Source of the DNA: Mycobacterium lentiflavum
GTDB taxonomy: Bacteria > Actinomycetota > Actinomycetes > Mycobacteriales > Mycobacteriaceae
Length of the DNA: 64,000 bases
NCBI RefSeq assembly: GCF_022374895.2
Contig: NZ_CP092423.2
Span: forward strand, 4,464,001 to 4,528,000
Direction: 5' to 3'
Part shown: in pieces, positions 53,292 through 61,386 of the stretch
How the letters are laid out: each line of letters starts with the position of its first letter
Position numbering within the stretch: the first letter of the stretch is position 1
The notes under the pieces: model-generated
Told to the model about the DNA's origin: nothing
Seen by the model: only the letters and a program-made list of their open reading frames with translations
The model's database searches: none
Made by a program: the position numbers and the translations under genes

Positions 53292-53839
53292 CCAACCAAG
53301 ATCCCGAGTTCCTCGCCAAGTTGCGGGGCCTGGTGAACAAGCCCACCGGAGGGAGCGGAAAGCCTACGGTGGCACCGGATCCGGTGAATCAGCCGATGAT
53401 CCGGCATTGGGCGTACGCGCTCGACGACATGAACCCGGTGTACCTCGATCCGGAGTTCGCGGCAGCATCGCGGTTCGGCGGCATCGTGTCGCCGCCGGTC
53501 ATGCTGCAGACCTGGACCATGCCGTCGCCCAAACTGGAGGGCATCCGCGAGCGCGGCGGGGCACCGATGGAGATCACGGACAACCCCACGGCATTCCTGG
53601 ACGAAGCCGGATACAGCAGCACGGTTGCGACCAACTCGGAATTCGAGATCGAACGCTATCCCCGGCTGGGCGACGTGATCAGCGCGACGTCGGTGTTCGA
53701 GGAAGTCTCCGACGAGAAGAAAACCGCGAAGGGATCCGGCTTCTTCCTGACCTGGGTGATCACGTACTGCGACCAGAACGGCGAAGTGCTGGGCCGGCAA
53801 CGATTCCGGGTACTGCGTTTCAAGCCGGAGAACTCATGA
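53288..53839 (+). CDS. MaoC-like protein equivalent to the N-terminal half of ChsH2
   Basis: This 183-residue hot-dog-fold protein resembles the first half of ChsH2 (Rv3542c): APDPVNQPMIRHWAYALDDM, FGGIVSPPVMLQTWTMP and the end RQRFRVLRFKPENS. The hydratase motif reads DDMNPVYLD, with Tyr where active enzymes have His, so this subunit is probably non-catalytic, as in ChsH2. The start GTG 53288 overlaps FadE no. 1. The second half of ChsH2 follows as a separate gene, with an ATGA overlap. Confidence 0.92.
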   Translation: MTNQDPEFLAKLRGLVNKPTGGSGKPTVAPDPVNQPMIRHWAYALDDMNPVYLDPEFAAASRFGGIVSPPVMLQTWTMPSPKLEGIRERGGAPMEITDNPTAFLDEAGYSSTVATNSEFEIERYPRLGDVISATSVFEEVSDEKKTAKGSGFFLTWVITYCDQNGEVLGRQRFRVLRFKPENS

Positions 53840-54258
53840 GTACCCGACTGGCACCGGCGATCAGTCCGGACACCGAGTTCTTCTGGAACGGGCTGCGCGA
53901 GCACCAGCTGCTGATCCAGCGCTGCAAGGGATGCGCAACGCTGCGCCATCCGCCACGGCCCATGTGTCCCGACTGCCGTTCGCTGGAGTGGGAGGCCATC
54001 GAATCGTCGGGCCGCGGCACCGTCTACAGCTACGTGATGCCGCACGAACCCAAATTTCCGTTCTTCGAGTACCCCTACATCGTGGTGCTGGTGGAGCTCG
54101 CCGAGGGGGTGCGGCTAGTGTCGAATCTCTGTGACATCGACCCCGCGGACGTCACCGTCGGGATGCCGGTCGAGGTCTTCTACCAGTCCTTCGACGGTTC
54201 TGGTTCGGAAGGCCTTGTGCTGCACCAGTTCCGGCCGAGCAGCCAGGTAAACCCCTGA
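53836..54258 (+). CDS. DUF35 OB-fold/zinc-ribbon protein equivalent to the C-terminal half of ChsH2
   Basis: This 140-residue DUF35 protein has a four-cysteine rubredoxin-like zinc ribbon (Cys30, Cys33, Cys44, Cys47; CKGCATLRHPPRPMCPDC) followed by an OB fold (GRGTVYSYVMPHEPKFPF, VLVELAEGVRLVSNL). In cholesterol catabolism the DUF35 domain of ChsH2 binds Ltp2 and is needed for retro-aldol cleavage. As I recall ChsH2, its zinc cysteines are lost, so this stand-alone version looks more ancestral. The stop and the next ATG share one base. Confidence 0.92.
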   Translation: MSTRLAPAISPDTEFFWNGLREHQLLIQRCKGCATLRHPPRPMCPDCRSLEWEAIESSGRGTVYSYVMPHEPKFPFFEYPYIVVLVELAEGVRLVSNLCDIDPADVTVGMPVEVFYQSFDGSGSEGLVLHQFRPSSQVNP

Positions 54259-55358
54259 TGGACTTCACCTTCACCGAAGAACAAGAGACCGTCAGCAAGG
54301 TGGCCCGCGACCTGTTTGCACGTCGCGCCACGCCGGAGCGACTGACCGAACTCGAAGCCGGCGAGACCCGCTTCGACCCCTTGCTGTGGCAAGAACTCGC
54401 GGCCGTCGACCTGCTGGGCACCGCGTTGCCGGAGTCGTTGGGAGGTAACGGTAGTGGCTTCGTGGAACTCGGCGTGCTGCTGGCCGAGGTCGGCTGGAGC
54501 GTGGCCCCGGTGCCGGCCTACGCGACCCTGGTGCTCGGCGCGGATCCGATTGCCCGGCACGGGAATCCGGAGCAACAACAGCGGTTCCTACCCGGCGTCA
54601 TCTCCGGAACTCGCATCCTGACCGCCGGGCTGCACGAACCCGGTCGTTCCGACCCGCTCAGGCCGGCCACCAAAGCCGTTCGCGACGGCCAGAACTGGCG
54701 CCTGGACGGGGTCAAGGAACTGGTGCCGGCTGCCCAGCTTGCTGACACCGTGCTGGTGCCCGCCACCACCGACGACGGGCAAGCGAGCCTGTTCCTGGTG
54801 CCCAGCGACGCCCCGGGCGTCGAGATCCGACCGGTGCCGACCACCAGCCGAGAACCACATGCAGACGTATCCCTTTGTGGTGCAACAGTTTCTGACGCCG
54901 ACCGGCTGGAAGGCACAATCGAATCGCTGCACACCCGGGCGCTGGTCGGGCTGTGCGCGATCCAGCTCGGCGTCACCGAGCGGGCTCTGCGGATCGCCGC
55001 CGAATACACCAGCGGGCGTGAGCAATTCGGACGACCGATCGGCAGCTTCCAGGCCGTACAGCAGCGGTTGGCCGACGCCTTCATCGACGTCGAAGCGATC
55101 CGCTGGACCGCCTGGCACGCGGCTTGGCTGATCGCGAACGGACGCCCCTGGCAAGAGGCGCGGCGGGCGGCCCGCATCGCGAAATTCTGGGCCGCCGACG
55201 CCGGTGCCCGGGTTGTCGCCACCGCCCAGCACGTCCACGGCGGCATCGGGATCGACATCACCTATCCCCTGCACCGCTATTTCCTCTGGGCCAAGCACAA
55301 CGAGCTCGCCCAAGGCTGCGCCACCGCGCAGCTGGCCGGTATCGGCAGCACCTATTGA
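54258..55358 (+). CDS. Acyl-CoA dehydrogenase, FadE28/ChsE1-like subunit
   Basis: This 366-residue, rather short acyl-CoA dehydrogenase has a divergent N-terminal half (LLGTALPESLGGNGSGFVEL) and a conserved C-terminal half. That half contains SGREQFGRPIGSFQAVQQRL (FAD-binding Arg and Phe) and QHVHGGIGIDITYPLHRY, close to FadE28. It lacks the usual GSD-type segment found in FadE no. 1, as expected for the partner subunit of a heterotetramer. The ATG overlaps the DUF35 stop. MaoC no. 2 follows 11 bases later. Confidence 0.93.
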   Translation: MDFTFTEEQETVSKVARDLFARRATPERLTELEAGETRFDPLLWQELAAVDLLGTALPESLGGNGSGFVELGVLLAEVGWSVAPVPAYATLVLGADPIARHGNPEQQQRFLPGVISGTRILTAGLHEPGRSDPLRPATKAVRDGQNWRLDGVKELVPAAQLADTVLVPATTDDGQASLFLVPSDAPGVEIRPVPTTSREPHADVSLCGATVSDADRLEGTIESLHTRALVGLCAIQLGVTERALRIAAEYTSGREQFGRPIGSFQAVQQRLADAFIDVEAIRWTAWHAAWLIANGRPWQEARRAARIAKFWAADAGARVVATAQHVHGGIGIDITYPLHRYFLWAKHNELAQGCATAQLAGIGSTY

Positions 55359-55369
55359 CAAGGAATCCG

Positions 55370-55837
55370 ATGACGACGACCGCAAACCGCACCACCACCT
55401 TGAAGTGGGCCGACATCAATGTCGGCGACGAGGTCAGCCCGCTCGAAATCCCGATCACCACAACGATGATCGTGGCCGGCGCGATCGCCTCGCGTGACTT
55501 CATGCCGGTGCATCACGACGTGGAGTTCGCGAAGAAGCAGGGCTCCCCCAACCTGTTCATGAACATCCTGACCACCAACGGATATTGCGTGCGCTTCCTC
55601 ACGGATTGGGCGGGCCCCGAAGCGATGGTCAAGAATCTGTCGATCCGCTTGGGCGTGCCGTGCTTCCCCGACGATCCGCTGCGCTTCACCGGCAGCGTCA
55701 CCGCCAAGACCGAAGGGACCGGCGGGGAGAACTTCGTCGAGGTGACCTTCCGGGGCGCCAACAGCCTTGGCGACCACGTCTCGGGGACGGCGATCCTCAG
55801 CCTGCTCGACGGAGCTTTCACAAAGGCCCAAGCATGA
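55370..55837 (+). CDS. MaoC-like enoyl-CoA hydratase, ChsH1-like catalytic subunit
   Basis: This 155-residue hot-dog-fold hydratase has the catalytic motif SRDFMPVHHD (Asp43 and His48) matching ChsH1 (Rv3541c). FMNILTTNGYCVRFLTDWAG and VKNLSIRLGVPCFPDDPLRF also match. AAGGA lies before ATG 55370, while the longer open frame overlaps FadE no. 2. It should hydrate the enoyl-CoA made by the FadE pair, in complex with the MaoC-like protein at 53288. It overlaps the aldolase gene (ATGA). Confidence 0.93.
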   Translation: MTTTANRTTTLKWADINVGDEVSPLEIPITTTMIVAGAIASRDFMPVHHDVEFAKKQGSPNLFMNILTTNGYCVRFLTDWAGPEAMVKNLSIRLGVPCFPDDPLRFTGSVTAKTEGTGGENFVEVTFRGANSLGDHVSGTAILSLLDGAFTKAQA

Positions 55838-57000
55838 GTCGGCTGCCCGGAAGTTGCGCGATCGTCGGCATCGGCCAGACCGAGTTCTCCAAGGAATCCG
55901 GGCGCAGTGAACTGCAATTGGCGTGCGAGGCGGTCAGCGCCGCGCTCGACGACGCGGGCCTGACACCCGGCGACGTCGACGGCATGGTCACCTTCACGAT
56001 GGACTCCAGCGACGAGATCGACATCGCCCGCAACGTGGGCATCGGCGACCTCAGCTTCTTCTCCCGCGTGCATCACGGCGGCGGCGCGGCGGCCGGCACC
56101 GTCGTGCATGCGGCGATGGCCGTCGGGACCGGGGTCGCCGAGGTAGTGGTGTGCTGGCGGGCCTTCAACGAACGTTCCGGGTTCCGGTTCGGTGGCAGCG
56201 GGCGCAACATGTCGGAGACACCGCTGTTCATGGCGCACTACGCGCCGTTCGGACTGCTCACTCCCGCGGCGTGGGTCGCGATGCACGCCCAGCGCTACAT
56301 GTCGACCTACGGCGTCACCAACGAAGACTTCGGCCGCATCGCCGTCGTCGACCGCAAACACGCCTCTACCAACCCCGACGCATGGTTCTACCAGCGCCCG
56401 ATCACGTTGGAAGACCACCAGCAGTCGCGCTGGATCGTCGAACCCGTACTGCGACTGCTGGATTGCTGTCAGGAGAGCGACGGCGGTGTCGCGCTGGTGG
56501 TGACCAGTGCCGAACGGGCGCGTGACCTGAAGCAGCCGCCGGCGATCATCACGGCCGCCGCACAGGGTGCGGCCGCCAATGGCGAGATGATGACCAGTTA
56601 CTACCGCGACGACATCACCGGCCTCCCGGAGATGGGCGTGGTCGCCGACCGGCTGTGGCGTGACTCGGGCCTCAAGCCCCAGGACATCCAAACCGCCTTC
56701 ATCTACGACCATTTCACGCCGTTTGTGTTCACCCAGCTCGAGGAACTTGGCTTCTGCGGGCGCGGTGATGCCAAAGACTTCGCCACCGTGGAGCGGCTGT
56801 CGCTGGGCGGGGAATTCCCGATCAACACCAATGGCGGATTGCTCGGCGAGGCCTACATCCACGGGATGAACGGCATCACCGAGGGCGTGCGGCAGGTCCG
56901 TGGAACGTCGCACAACCAGGTCGACAACGTCGAACACGTGTTGGTCACCTCCGGCACCGGTGTGCCGACCAGTGGCTTGATTCTCGCGCCGGCCGGGTGA
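55834..57000 (+). CDS. Ltp2-like thiolase-fold retro-aldolase
   Basis: This 388-residue protein of the SCP-x/lipid-transfer thiolase family closely resembles Ltp2 (Rv3540c). It shares SCAIVGIGQTEFSKESGRSE, CWRAFNERSGFRFGG, VVDRKHASTNPDAWFYQRPI, and GEAYIHGMNGITEGVRQVRG at the C-terminus. Tyrosines in TSYYRD, IYDHFTPF and AYIHGMNG agree with retro-aldolase residues. The thiolase nucleophilic Cys position reads GGGAAAGTVVHAA, without Cys. It should cleave a beta-hydroxyacyl-CoA to a ketone or aldehyde plus a short acyl-CoA, with the DUF35 protein. Confidence 0.93.
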   Translation: MSRLPGSCAIVGIGQTEFSKESGRSELQLACEAVSAALDDAGLTPGDVDGMVTFTMDSSDEIDIARNVGIGDLSFFSRVHHGGGAAAGTVVHAAMAVGTGVAEVVVCWRAFNERSGFRFGGSGRNMSETPLFMAHYAPFGLLTPAAWVAMHAQRYMSTYGVTNEDFGRIAVVDRKHASTNPDAWFYQRPITLEDHQQSRWIVEPVLRLLDCCQESDGGVALVVTSAERARDLKQPPAIITAAAQGAAANGEMMTSYYRDDITGLPEMGVVADRLWRDSGLKPQDIQTAFIYDHFTPFVFTQLEELGFCGRGDAKDFATVERLSLGGEFPINTNGGLLGEAYIHGMNGITEGVRQVRGTSHNQVDNVEHVLVTSGTGVPTSGLILAPAG

Positions 57001-57026
57001 GCGCGGGTCGTAGAGGGGAGGGCACC

Positions 57027-58097
57027 ATGCCGAAACTCGCACTGTTGACCGCAGTCGGGGGGCCGATCGAGCTTGCCGAGTTTCCGTTGTCCGCACCGAC
57101 GCCGGGAACCGCCGCACTCAAACTGCGGATGGCCGGGATCTGCGGATCCGACCTGCACATCTATCGCGGCGAGCTGCCACTGCCGTGTCCGTATGCGATG
57201 GGCCACGAAATGGTCGGCGAGATCGCCGAGCTCGGCGAGGGGTTGAGCACCGATGCGACCGGCAAACCTCTTGCCGTCGGCGATCGCGTTGTGGCGCCTT
57301 ATTTTTGGTTCTGCGGCGAATGCCACGCCTGTGCGCGCGGCCGGTCGCACGCGTGCCAGAACCTGATGGCCGGTGAATACCGGACCCACGAGCAGACACC
57401 ACACTTCGTCGGGGCCTACGGTGAGTACTACTACACCAGCCGACGACAACCGCTGTACAAGGTTCCCGAGGACATTCCCGACGAGGCCGTCGCGCCGCTC
57501 AATTGCGCACTGGCCCAGGTGTTGTTCGCGCTGCGCGACGTGCGGATGGGCGATAGCGTCGTGATCCAGGGCGCGGGCGGGCTGGGCATCAACGCCGCGG
57601 CCGTCGCGCGCACCGCGGGCGCCGCCGAGGTCATCGTCATCGATAAGATCGCCGCCCGCCTCGATGTGGCAGCCGATTTCGGTGCCACGCATTGCATCGA
57701 CGCGAGCGGCATCTCGACCGCAGAAGTCGCCGAACGGGTGCGGGCACTCACCGACGGCATCGGAGCCGATTGGGTGCTCGAGGTCGTCGGGGTGCCGGGT
57801 GTCATTCCCGACGGTGTCTCATTCCTCAACAACAGCGGCACGCTGCTCGAGGTCGGCAATGTCGGAATGGGGCGGACCTTCGAACTCGACCCGAGCGCGC
57901 TGGTCTACGGCAACAAGTCGATCCGCGGCGTGATGCTCTACGACCCCGTCACCTTGGCGATCGGCTTGTCCTTCCTGCAGCACAGCAGTTTTCCGTTCAG
58001 CCGGCTGATGCCGGATCCGTTTCACCTGAGCGACATCAACGATGCGTTTGCCTCGGCGGATGCCGGCCTGGTGCCCCGGGGGGCGTTAGTCCCATGA
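57027..58097 (+). CDS. Zinc-dependent medium-chain alcohol dehydrogenase
   Basis: This 356-residue MDR enzyme has the catalytic zinc site GICGSDLHIY and GHEMVGE. The structural zinc loop has four Cys (CGECHACARGRSHAC), and the cofactor site is VIQGAGGLGINAAAVART with an acidic VIVIDK after it, which suggests NAD. ATG 57027 has GGGGAGGG upstream; GTG 56997 overlapping the aldolase stop is less likely. It probably oxidises the alcohol produced by the P450s. Its end overlaps the TetR gene (ATGA). Confidence 0.92.
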   Translation: MPKLALLTAVGGPIELAEFPLSAPTPGTAALKLRMAGICGSDLHIYRGELPLPCPYAMGHEMVGEIAELGEGLSTDATGKPLAVGDRVVAPYFWFCGECHACARGRSHACQNLMAGEYRTHEQTPHFVGAYGEYYYTSRRQPLYKVPEDIPDEAVAPLNCALAQVLFALRDVRMGDSVVIQGAGGLGINAAAVARTAGAAEVIVIDKIAARLDVAADFGATHCIDASGISTAEVAERVRALTDGIGADWVLEVVGVPGVIPDGVSFLNNSGTLLEVGNVGMGRTFELDPSALVYGNKSIRGVMLYDPVTLAIGLSFLQHSSFPFSRLMPDPFHLSDINDAFASADAGLVPRGALVP

Positions 58098-58717
58098 CTG
58101 CGCAGGCTTCCGCGTTGAGCGAGGCGACCGATACCCGCGAGCTGATCATCGAGTCGGCGTTCTCCTGTTTCGGCAAACAGGGCTTGCAGAAGGCGACGAT
58201 CGTCGATATCGCCAAGCGGGCCGGGGTGTCGCGCAGCACCATCTACGAGTACTTCAGCGACAAGGCCTCGATCGTGGAGGCGTGCGCCGAGCACGCGTCG
58301 CAGCGTTTCTATCTCGAGATGACCAAGGCGATGGCCCGGGGCGGCACCCTCGAGGACAAGCTGTGTTCGGCGGCGGTGTTCGTGACGCAGGCGCGCCGAG
58401 TCATCTCCTCGGAGAAGTACTTTGACGAAGACGCAATCAGCCTGCTGCTGACCAAGGACGCGGCCGTGCTGTTGCGGGAATGCGTGGACTTCCTCTCACC
58501 CTATCTGTCCGCGGCCAAGCTGACCGGCGAGGTACGCAAGGACCTCGACATCGACGCAGCGGGCGAATGGTTCGCGCGAATTCTGTTCTCGTTGTTCAGC
58601 ACCCCGTCGCCGATCCGGGATATGAACGACCCAGACGTCGTCACCGAATTCGTCTGCGCGCATGTGGTGCGTGGATTCACCAATGAGCGGGCGCCGAGTG
58701 TGCGCCGGCGGCTTTGA
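58094..58717 (+). CDS. TetR-family regulator, probable regulator of the catabolic island
   Basis: This 207-residue regulator has the DNA-binding domain ATIVDIAKRAGVSRSTIYEY at about residues 36-56. Its Leu/Phe-rich C-terminal ligand domain resembles other actinobacterial lipid-responsive TetR proteins. ATG 58094 lies inside the alcohol dehydrogenase stop (ATGA), so it is co-transcribed with the pathway it probably controls. It is not KstR or KstR2 by sequence as far as I can judge. The ligand, perhaps an acyl-CoA intermediate, is inferred. Confidence 0.9.
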   Translation: MTAQASALSEATDTRELIIESAFSCFGKQGLQKATIVDIAKRAGVSRSTIYEYFSDKASIVEACAEHASQRFYLEMTKAMARGGTLEDKLCSAAVFVTQARRVISSEKYFDEDAISLLLTKDAAVLLRECVDFLSPYLSAAKLTGEVRKDLDIDAAGEWFARILFSLFSTPSPIRDMNDPDVVTEFVCAHVVRGFTNERAPSVRRRL

Positions 58718-58959
58718 GTCTGCGTCGAGGGCGGCGACACACCAGGCCGGCCCACCCTGAGCGCACACTCAACGGCGTTCGTGCTCGAACATCGGACCTT
58801 AACCGCGCCGAGCGGCCTTTATCCCGGCTCAATACATGACTTTCGACCCTCGCGGCCGCGGCCCTCGTCATACACACTGCACATCATGACCACGGGCTGA
58901 CCCCTGGATGGCGTAAGCCTGCCACGGGCACTGTTACCACGATTCAGGAGTACACGATC

Positions 58960-59433
58960 ATGAGCACTCACTACGAGGCACGCCCTGCCGCAGGCGAATA
59001 CAGCGCCGAAGACGACAACCAACTTCAGCCCGAAGACAGCCTCATCGACCGCGGTGTGGACGACATTCTCGACGAGGGCTATTCGCCGCCCGAGCAACCC
59101 TATGGGCCCGGTGCATTCGGCCCGTCTGAAACCATGGATCAGCTGCTTGGCGAGGAAGAACCGGATCCGGCGTCGCGACTCAATGTGCTGCTCGACGAGG
59201 CGGAGCGACAACGCTCCGACGAATCAGAGCGCGAAGCCGAATTTGCCCGGCGACGCGAGGTCGGTCGAGTCCGAGCGGGCCGGCTTATGGCGCCGGATCA
59301 GGGATCTGGCGACGACGCCGAGGCAGAGTTGGTCGCCGAGGACGTCGGCATCTGTGGCGGCGCCGCCTCTGCCGAAGAAGCCGCGGTTCACATCATCGAC
59401 GACGAGATCGATGGCATCGAAGACGAGGATTAG
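58960..59433 (+). CDS. DUF5709 acidic small protein
   Basis: This 157-residue, strongly acidic protein contains DSLIDRGVDDILDEGYSPPE, GPSETMDQLLGEEEPD and EDVGICGGAASAEEAAVHII, typical of the actinobacterial DUF5709 family. A clear ribosome site is not obvious (AGGAG about 13 bases upstream). It is preceded by a 242-base gap without recognised features and followed by another small acidic gene. The function is unknown. Confidence 0.85.
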   Translation: MSTHYEARPAAGEYSAEDDNQLQPEDSLIDRGVDDILDEGYSPPEQPYGPGAFGPSETMDQLLGEEEPDPASRLNVLLDEAERQRSDESEREAEFARRREVGRVRAGRLMAPDQGSGDDAEAELVAEDVGICGGAASAEEAAVHIIDDEIDGIEDED

Positions 59434-59467
59434 CGAACCCGGCAGGTTGCGGAGGACTGTTTTCACC

Positions 59468-59689
59468 ATGAAAATATGGGTCCAACTCGAGGGCCACGAC
59501 GAAGACGACGAGTATCCGGACGACGCCACCTACGAAGTACTCACCGGCGGCGTCCTAAAGATCAACAGCGGCAACGACATTCACCTTTACGGTCCGGCCT
59601 ACTGGCAAGAGGTCACGATCGACACCCGCCCCGCCGCTGCGCATGACGAGCAAGCCGAACGACTCGACGACGAGCTCAAATGGCAATGA
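59468..59689 (+). CDS. Small acidic hypothetical protein
   Basis: This 73-residue protein (MKIWVQLEGHDEDDEYPDDA at the start, ending RLDDELKWQ) is rich in Asp and Glu, with the central beta-like segment YEVLTGGVLKINSGNDIHLY. It starts 34 bases after the DUF5709 gene, with GGAGGAC upstream in the gap, so the two are probably co-transcribed. I do not recognise a family. It converges with the AlkA-like gene 13 bases later. Confidence 0.75.
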   Translation: MKIWVQLEGHDEDDEYPDDATYEVLTGGVLKINSGNDIHLYGPAYWQEVTIDTRPAAAHDEQAERLDDELKWQ

Positions 59690-59702
59690 GGCGCGTGCGG
59701 AG

Positions 59703-60380
59703 TCAGATCCCAGTATCGGCGGTGGTACCGGTCGACGGTGCGGCAGGGCCGAAGGCGTCCTGGAACAGGTAGGCGCTGGCAAGACTGCGATACGGCCGCC
59801 ACGGCTCCGCGAGGCGGACCACCTCGTCTTGGCTGGGCAGATGGTCGAGCCGATAGGACCGCTGGATGGCCTTGCGCAGGGCGAGGTCTCCGGGCAGCAC
59901 CACGTCGGGGCGCGCGAACGCGATGATCAGAAAGCCGTGCACAGTCCAGGGGCCGATCCCCGGGATGGCGGTCAGGCGCGTCTCGATCTCGGCATCGGAC
60001 AGTCCGCGCAGCTCCCTGTCGCTGAGAGTGCCGTCGGCGAACTGGGCGGCGACGGTTCGCAGCGTGCTGATCTTGCGTCGCGACAGCCCGGTCTTGCGGA
60101 GCTCGTCGGGGTCGACGGCCAGCAGCTCGGCAGGGGTGGGGAGGTGTCCGTTGAAGCGGTCCTGAAGGCGGTCGAGGATATGGCGGGTGGCTGCGACGGA
60201 TAGCTGTTGGCCGATGACCTGGAAGATCAACGTTGTGAACGCGTCCAAAGGCGGGAGGTCCGCCAGCCACGCGCGGGGGTCGAAGTCGGGGTGCTTGTCG
60301 ATGAGGTGAGCCAGCACGGGATCGGCGTGGCTCAGATGGGTGCGGGCGGGGTCGGGCCGCTCGTCGACGACCGGGCTCAT
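59703..60380 (-). CDS. AlkA-type DNA-3-methyladenine glycosylase II
   Basis: This 225-residue helix-hairpin-helix glycosylase contains FQVIGQQLSVAATRHILDRL, TGLSRRKISTLRTVA, the HhH AIPGIGPWTVHGFLI and the catalytic Asp in DVVLPGDLALRKA. It should excise alkylated purines from DNA. There is no N-terminal Ada or methyltransferase domain. It stands alone, 40 bases after the end of putB on the same strand. It adds to the TagA enzyme encoded at 32150-32728. Confidence 0.92.
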   Translation of the reverse strand: MSPVVDERPDPARTHLSHADPVLAHLIDKHPDFDPRAWLADLPPLDAFTTLIFQVIGQQLSVAATRHILDRLQDRFNGHLPTPAELLAVDPDELRKTGLSRRKISTLRTVAAQFADGTLSDRELRGLSDAEIETRLTAIPGIGPWTVHGFLIIAFARPDVVLPGDLALRKAIQRSYRLDHLPSQDEVVRLAEPWRPYRSLASAYLFQDAFGPAAPSTGTTADTGI

Positions 60381-60420
60381 GGCCGTGACGCTACGCCTGC
60401 GCGGCCCGGTCTTGAGTGCC

Positions 60421-61386
60421 TCAGTGGCCGCGCTGCGCCAGCGCCCGTAGGAAGAACGTCAGGTTGGCGGGGCGTTCGGCGAGTCGGCGCATGAAGTAGC
60501 CGTACCACTGGGTGCCGAAGGGGACGTAGACCCGGACCTGATTGCCGGCATCGGCCAGTCGGCGCTGTTCGTCGTCGCGGATTCCGTACAGCAGCTGGTA
60601 TTCGAATTCGCTTGAGCTGCGCCCTGATTGGCACACCAACTCCGGCACCGCCGCGATGATCCCGGGGTCGTGCGAGGCCACCATCGGATACCCCGAGCCG
60701 GCCATCAGCACCCGTAGGCAGGCCAGATAGGACTCGGTGACCTCGTCGCGGCCCCGGTAGGCCACCGCCGCCGGCTCGTCGTAGGCGCCCTTACACAGCC
60801 GGATCCGGGCCGCGGAAGCGGCGAACTCGCGGCAGTCGTCCAGCGTGCGCTTCAGGTACGCCTGCAAAACCGTGCCCAGCCAAGGAAATTCGGCTCGCAG
60901 CTCGCGGACGATGGACAGCGTCGAATCGGTCGTGGTGTGGTTCTCGGCGTCCACCGTCACCCACACCCCGGCCCGCTGCGCGGCGTCGCAGATCGACCAG
61001 GCGTTGTCCCGGGCGACCTTTTCTCCGTCGCGCTCCAGCGACTGCCCCAGCGCCGACAGCTTGACCGAGACCTCCAGCGGCCGGATTCCGTCGCCCGGGG
61101 AATCGAGGCGGCCCAACTTCTCGATCAGGTCGAGGTAGATTCGCACGGCGGCGTCGGCATCGTCGGCGTTCACGACGTCCTCGCCAAGATAGTCGATGCT
61201 GACCAGGCGGCTCGACTCACGCAGGGCGGCAACGCTATTCAGCGCGGATTCGATCGTCTCACCGGGTACGAAGCGGTGCACCACCTTGCGGGTGACCGGC
61301 AGCCCTTCGGCGGCACGCCGCAATCCCGGGCGCCGGCTGGCGGCCATGATCGCCGGCCGAAGGGTGTTGGCGAAGACGCCGGCCAT
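60421..61386 (-). CDS. putB: Monofunctional proline dehydrogenase
   Basis: This FAD enzyme oxidises proline to pyrroline-5-carboxylate and feeds electrons to the respiratory chain. It has 321 residues in a TIM barrel with EVSVKLSALGQ, VTVDAENHTT, VLQAYLKRTLDD, RIRLCKGAYDEP and the C-terminal FGTQWYGYFMRRLAERPAN. The ATG shares one base with the rocA stop (TAATG), so the two steps are coupled. It corresponds to Rv1188. Confidence 0.96.
   Translation of the reverse strand: MAGVFANTLRPAIMAASRRPGLRRAAEGLPVTRKVVHRFVPGETIESALNSVAALRESSRLVSIDYLGEDVVNADDADAAVRIYLDLIEKLGRLDSPGDGIRPLEVSVKLSALGQSLERDGEKVARDNAWSICDAAQRAGVWVTVDAENHTTTDSTLSIVRELRAEFPWLGTVLQAYLKRTLDDCREFAASAARIRLCKGAYDEPAAVAYRGRDEVTESYLACLRVLMAGSGYPMVASHDPGIIAAVPELVCQSGRSSSEFEYQLLYGIRDDEQRRLADAGNQVRVYVPFGTQWYGYFMRRLAERPANLTFFLRALAQRGH

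Noticed and set aside
55834..57000. Ordinary acetyl-CoA acetyltransferase (thiolase)
   Set aside because: The nucleophilic Cys position lacks Cys and the sequence follows Ltp2 throughout, so an aldolase is more likely.
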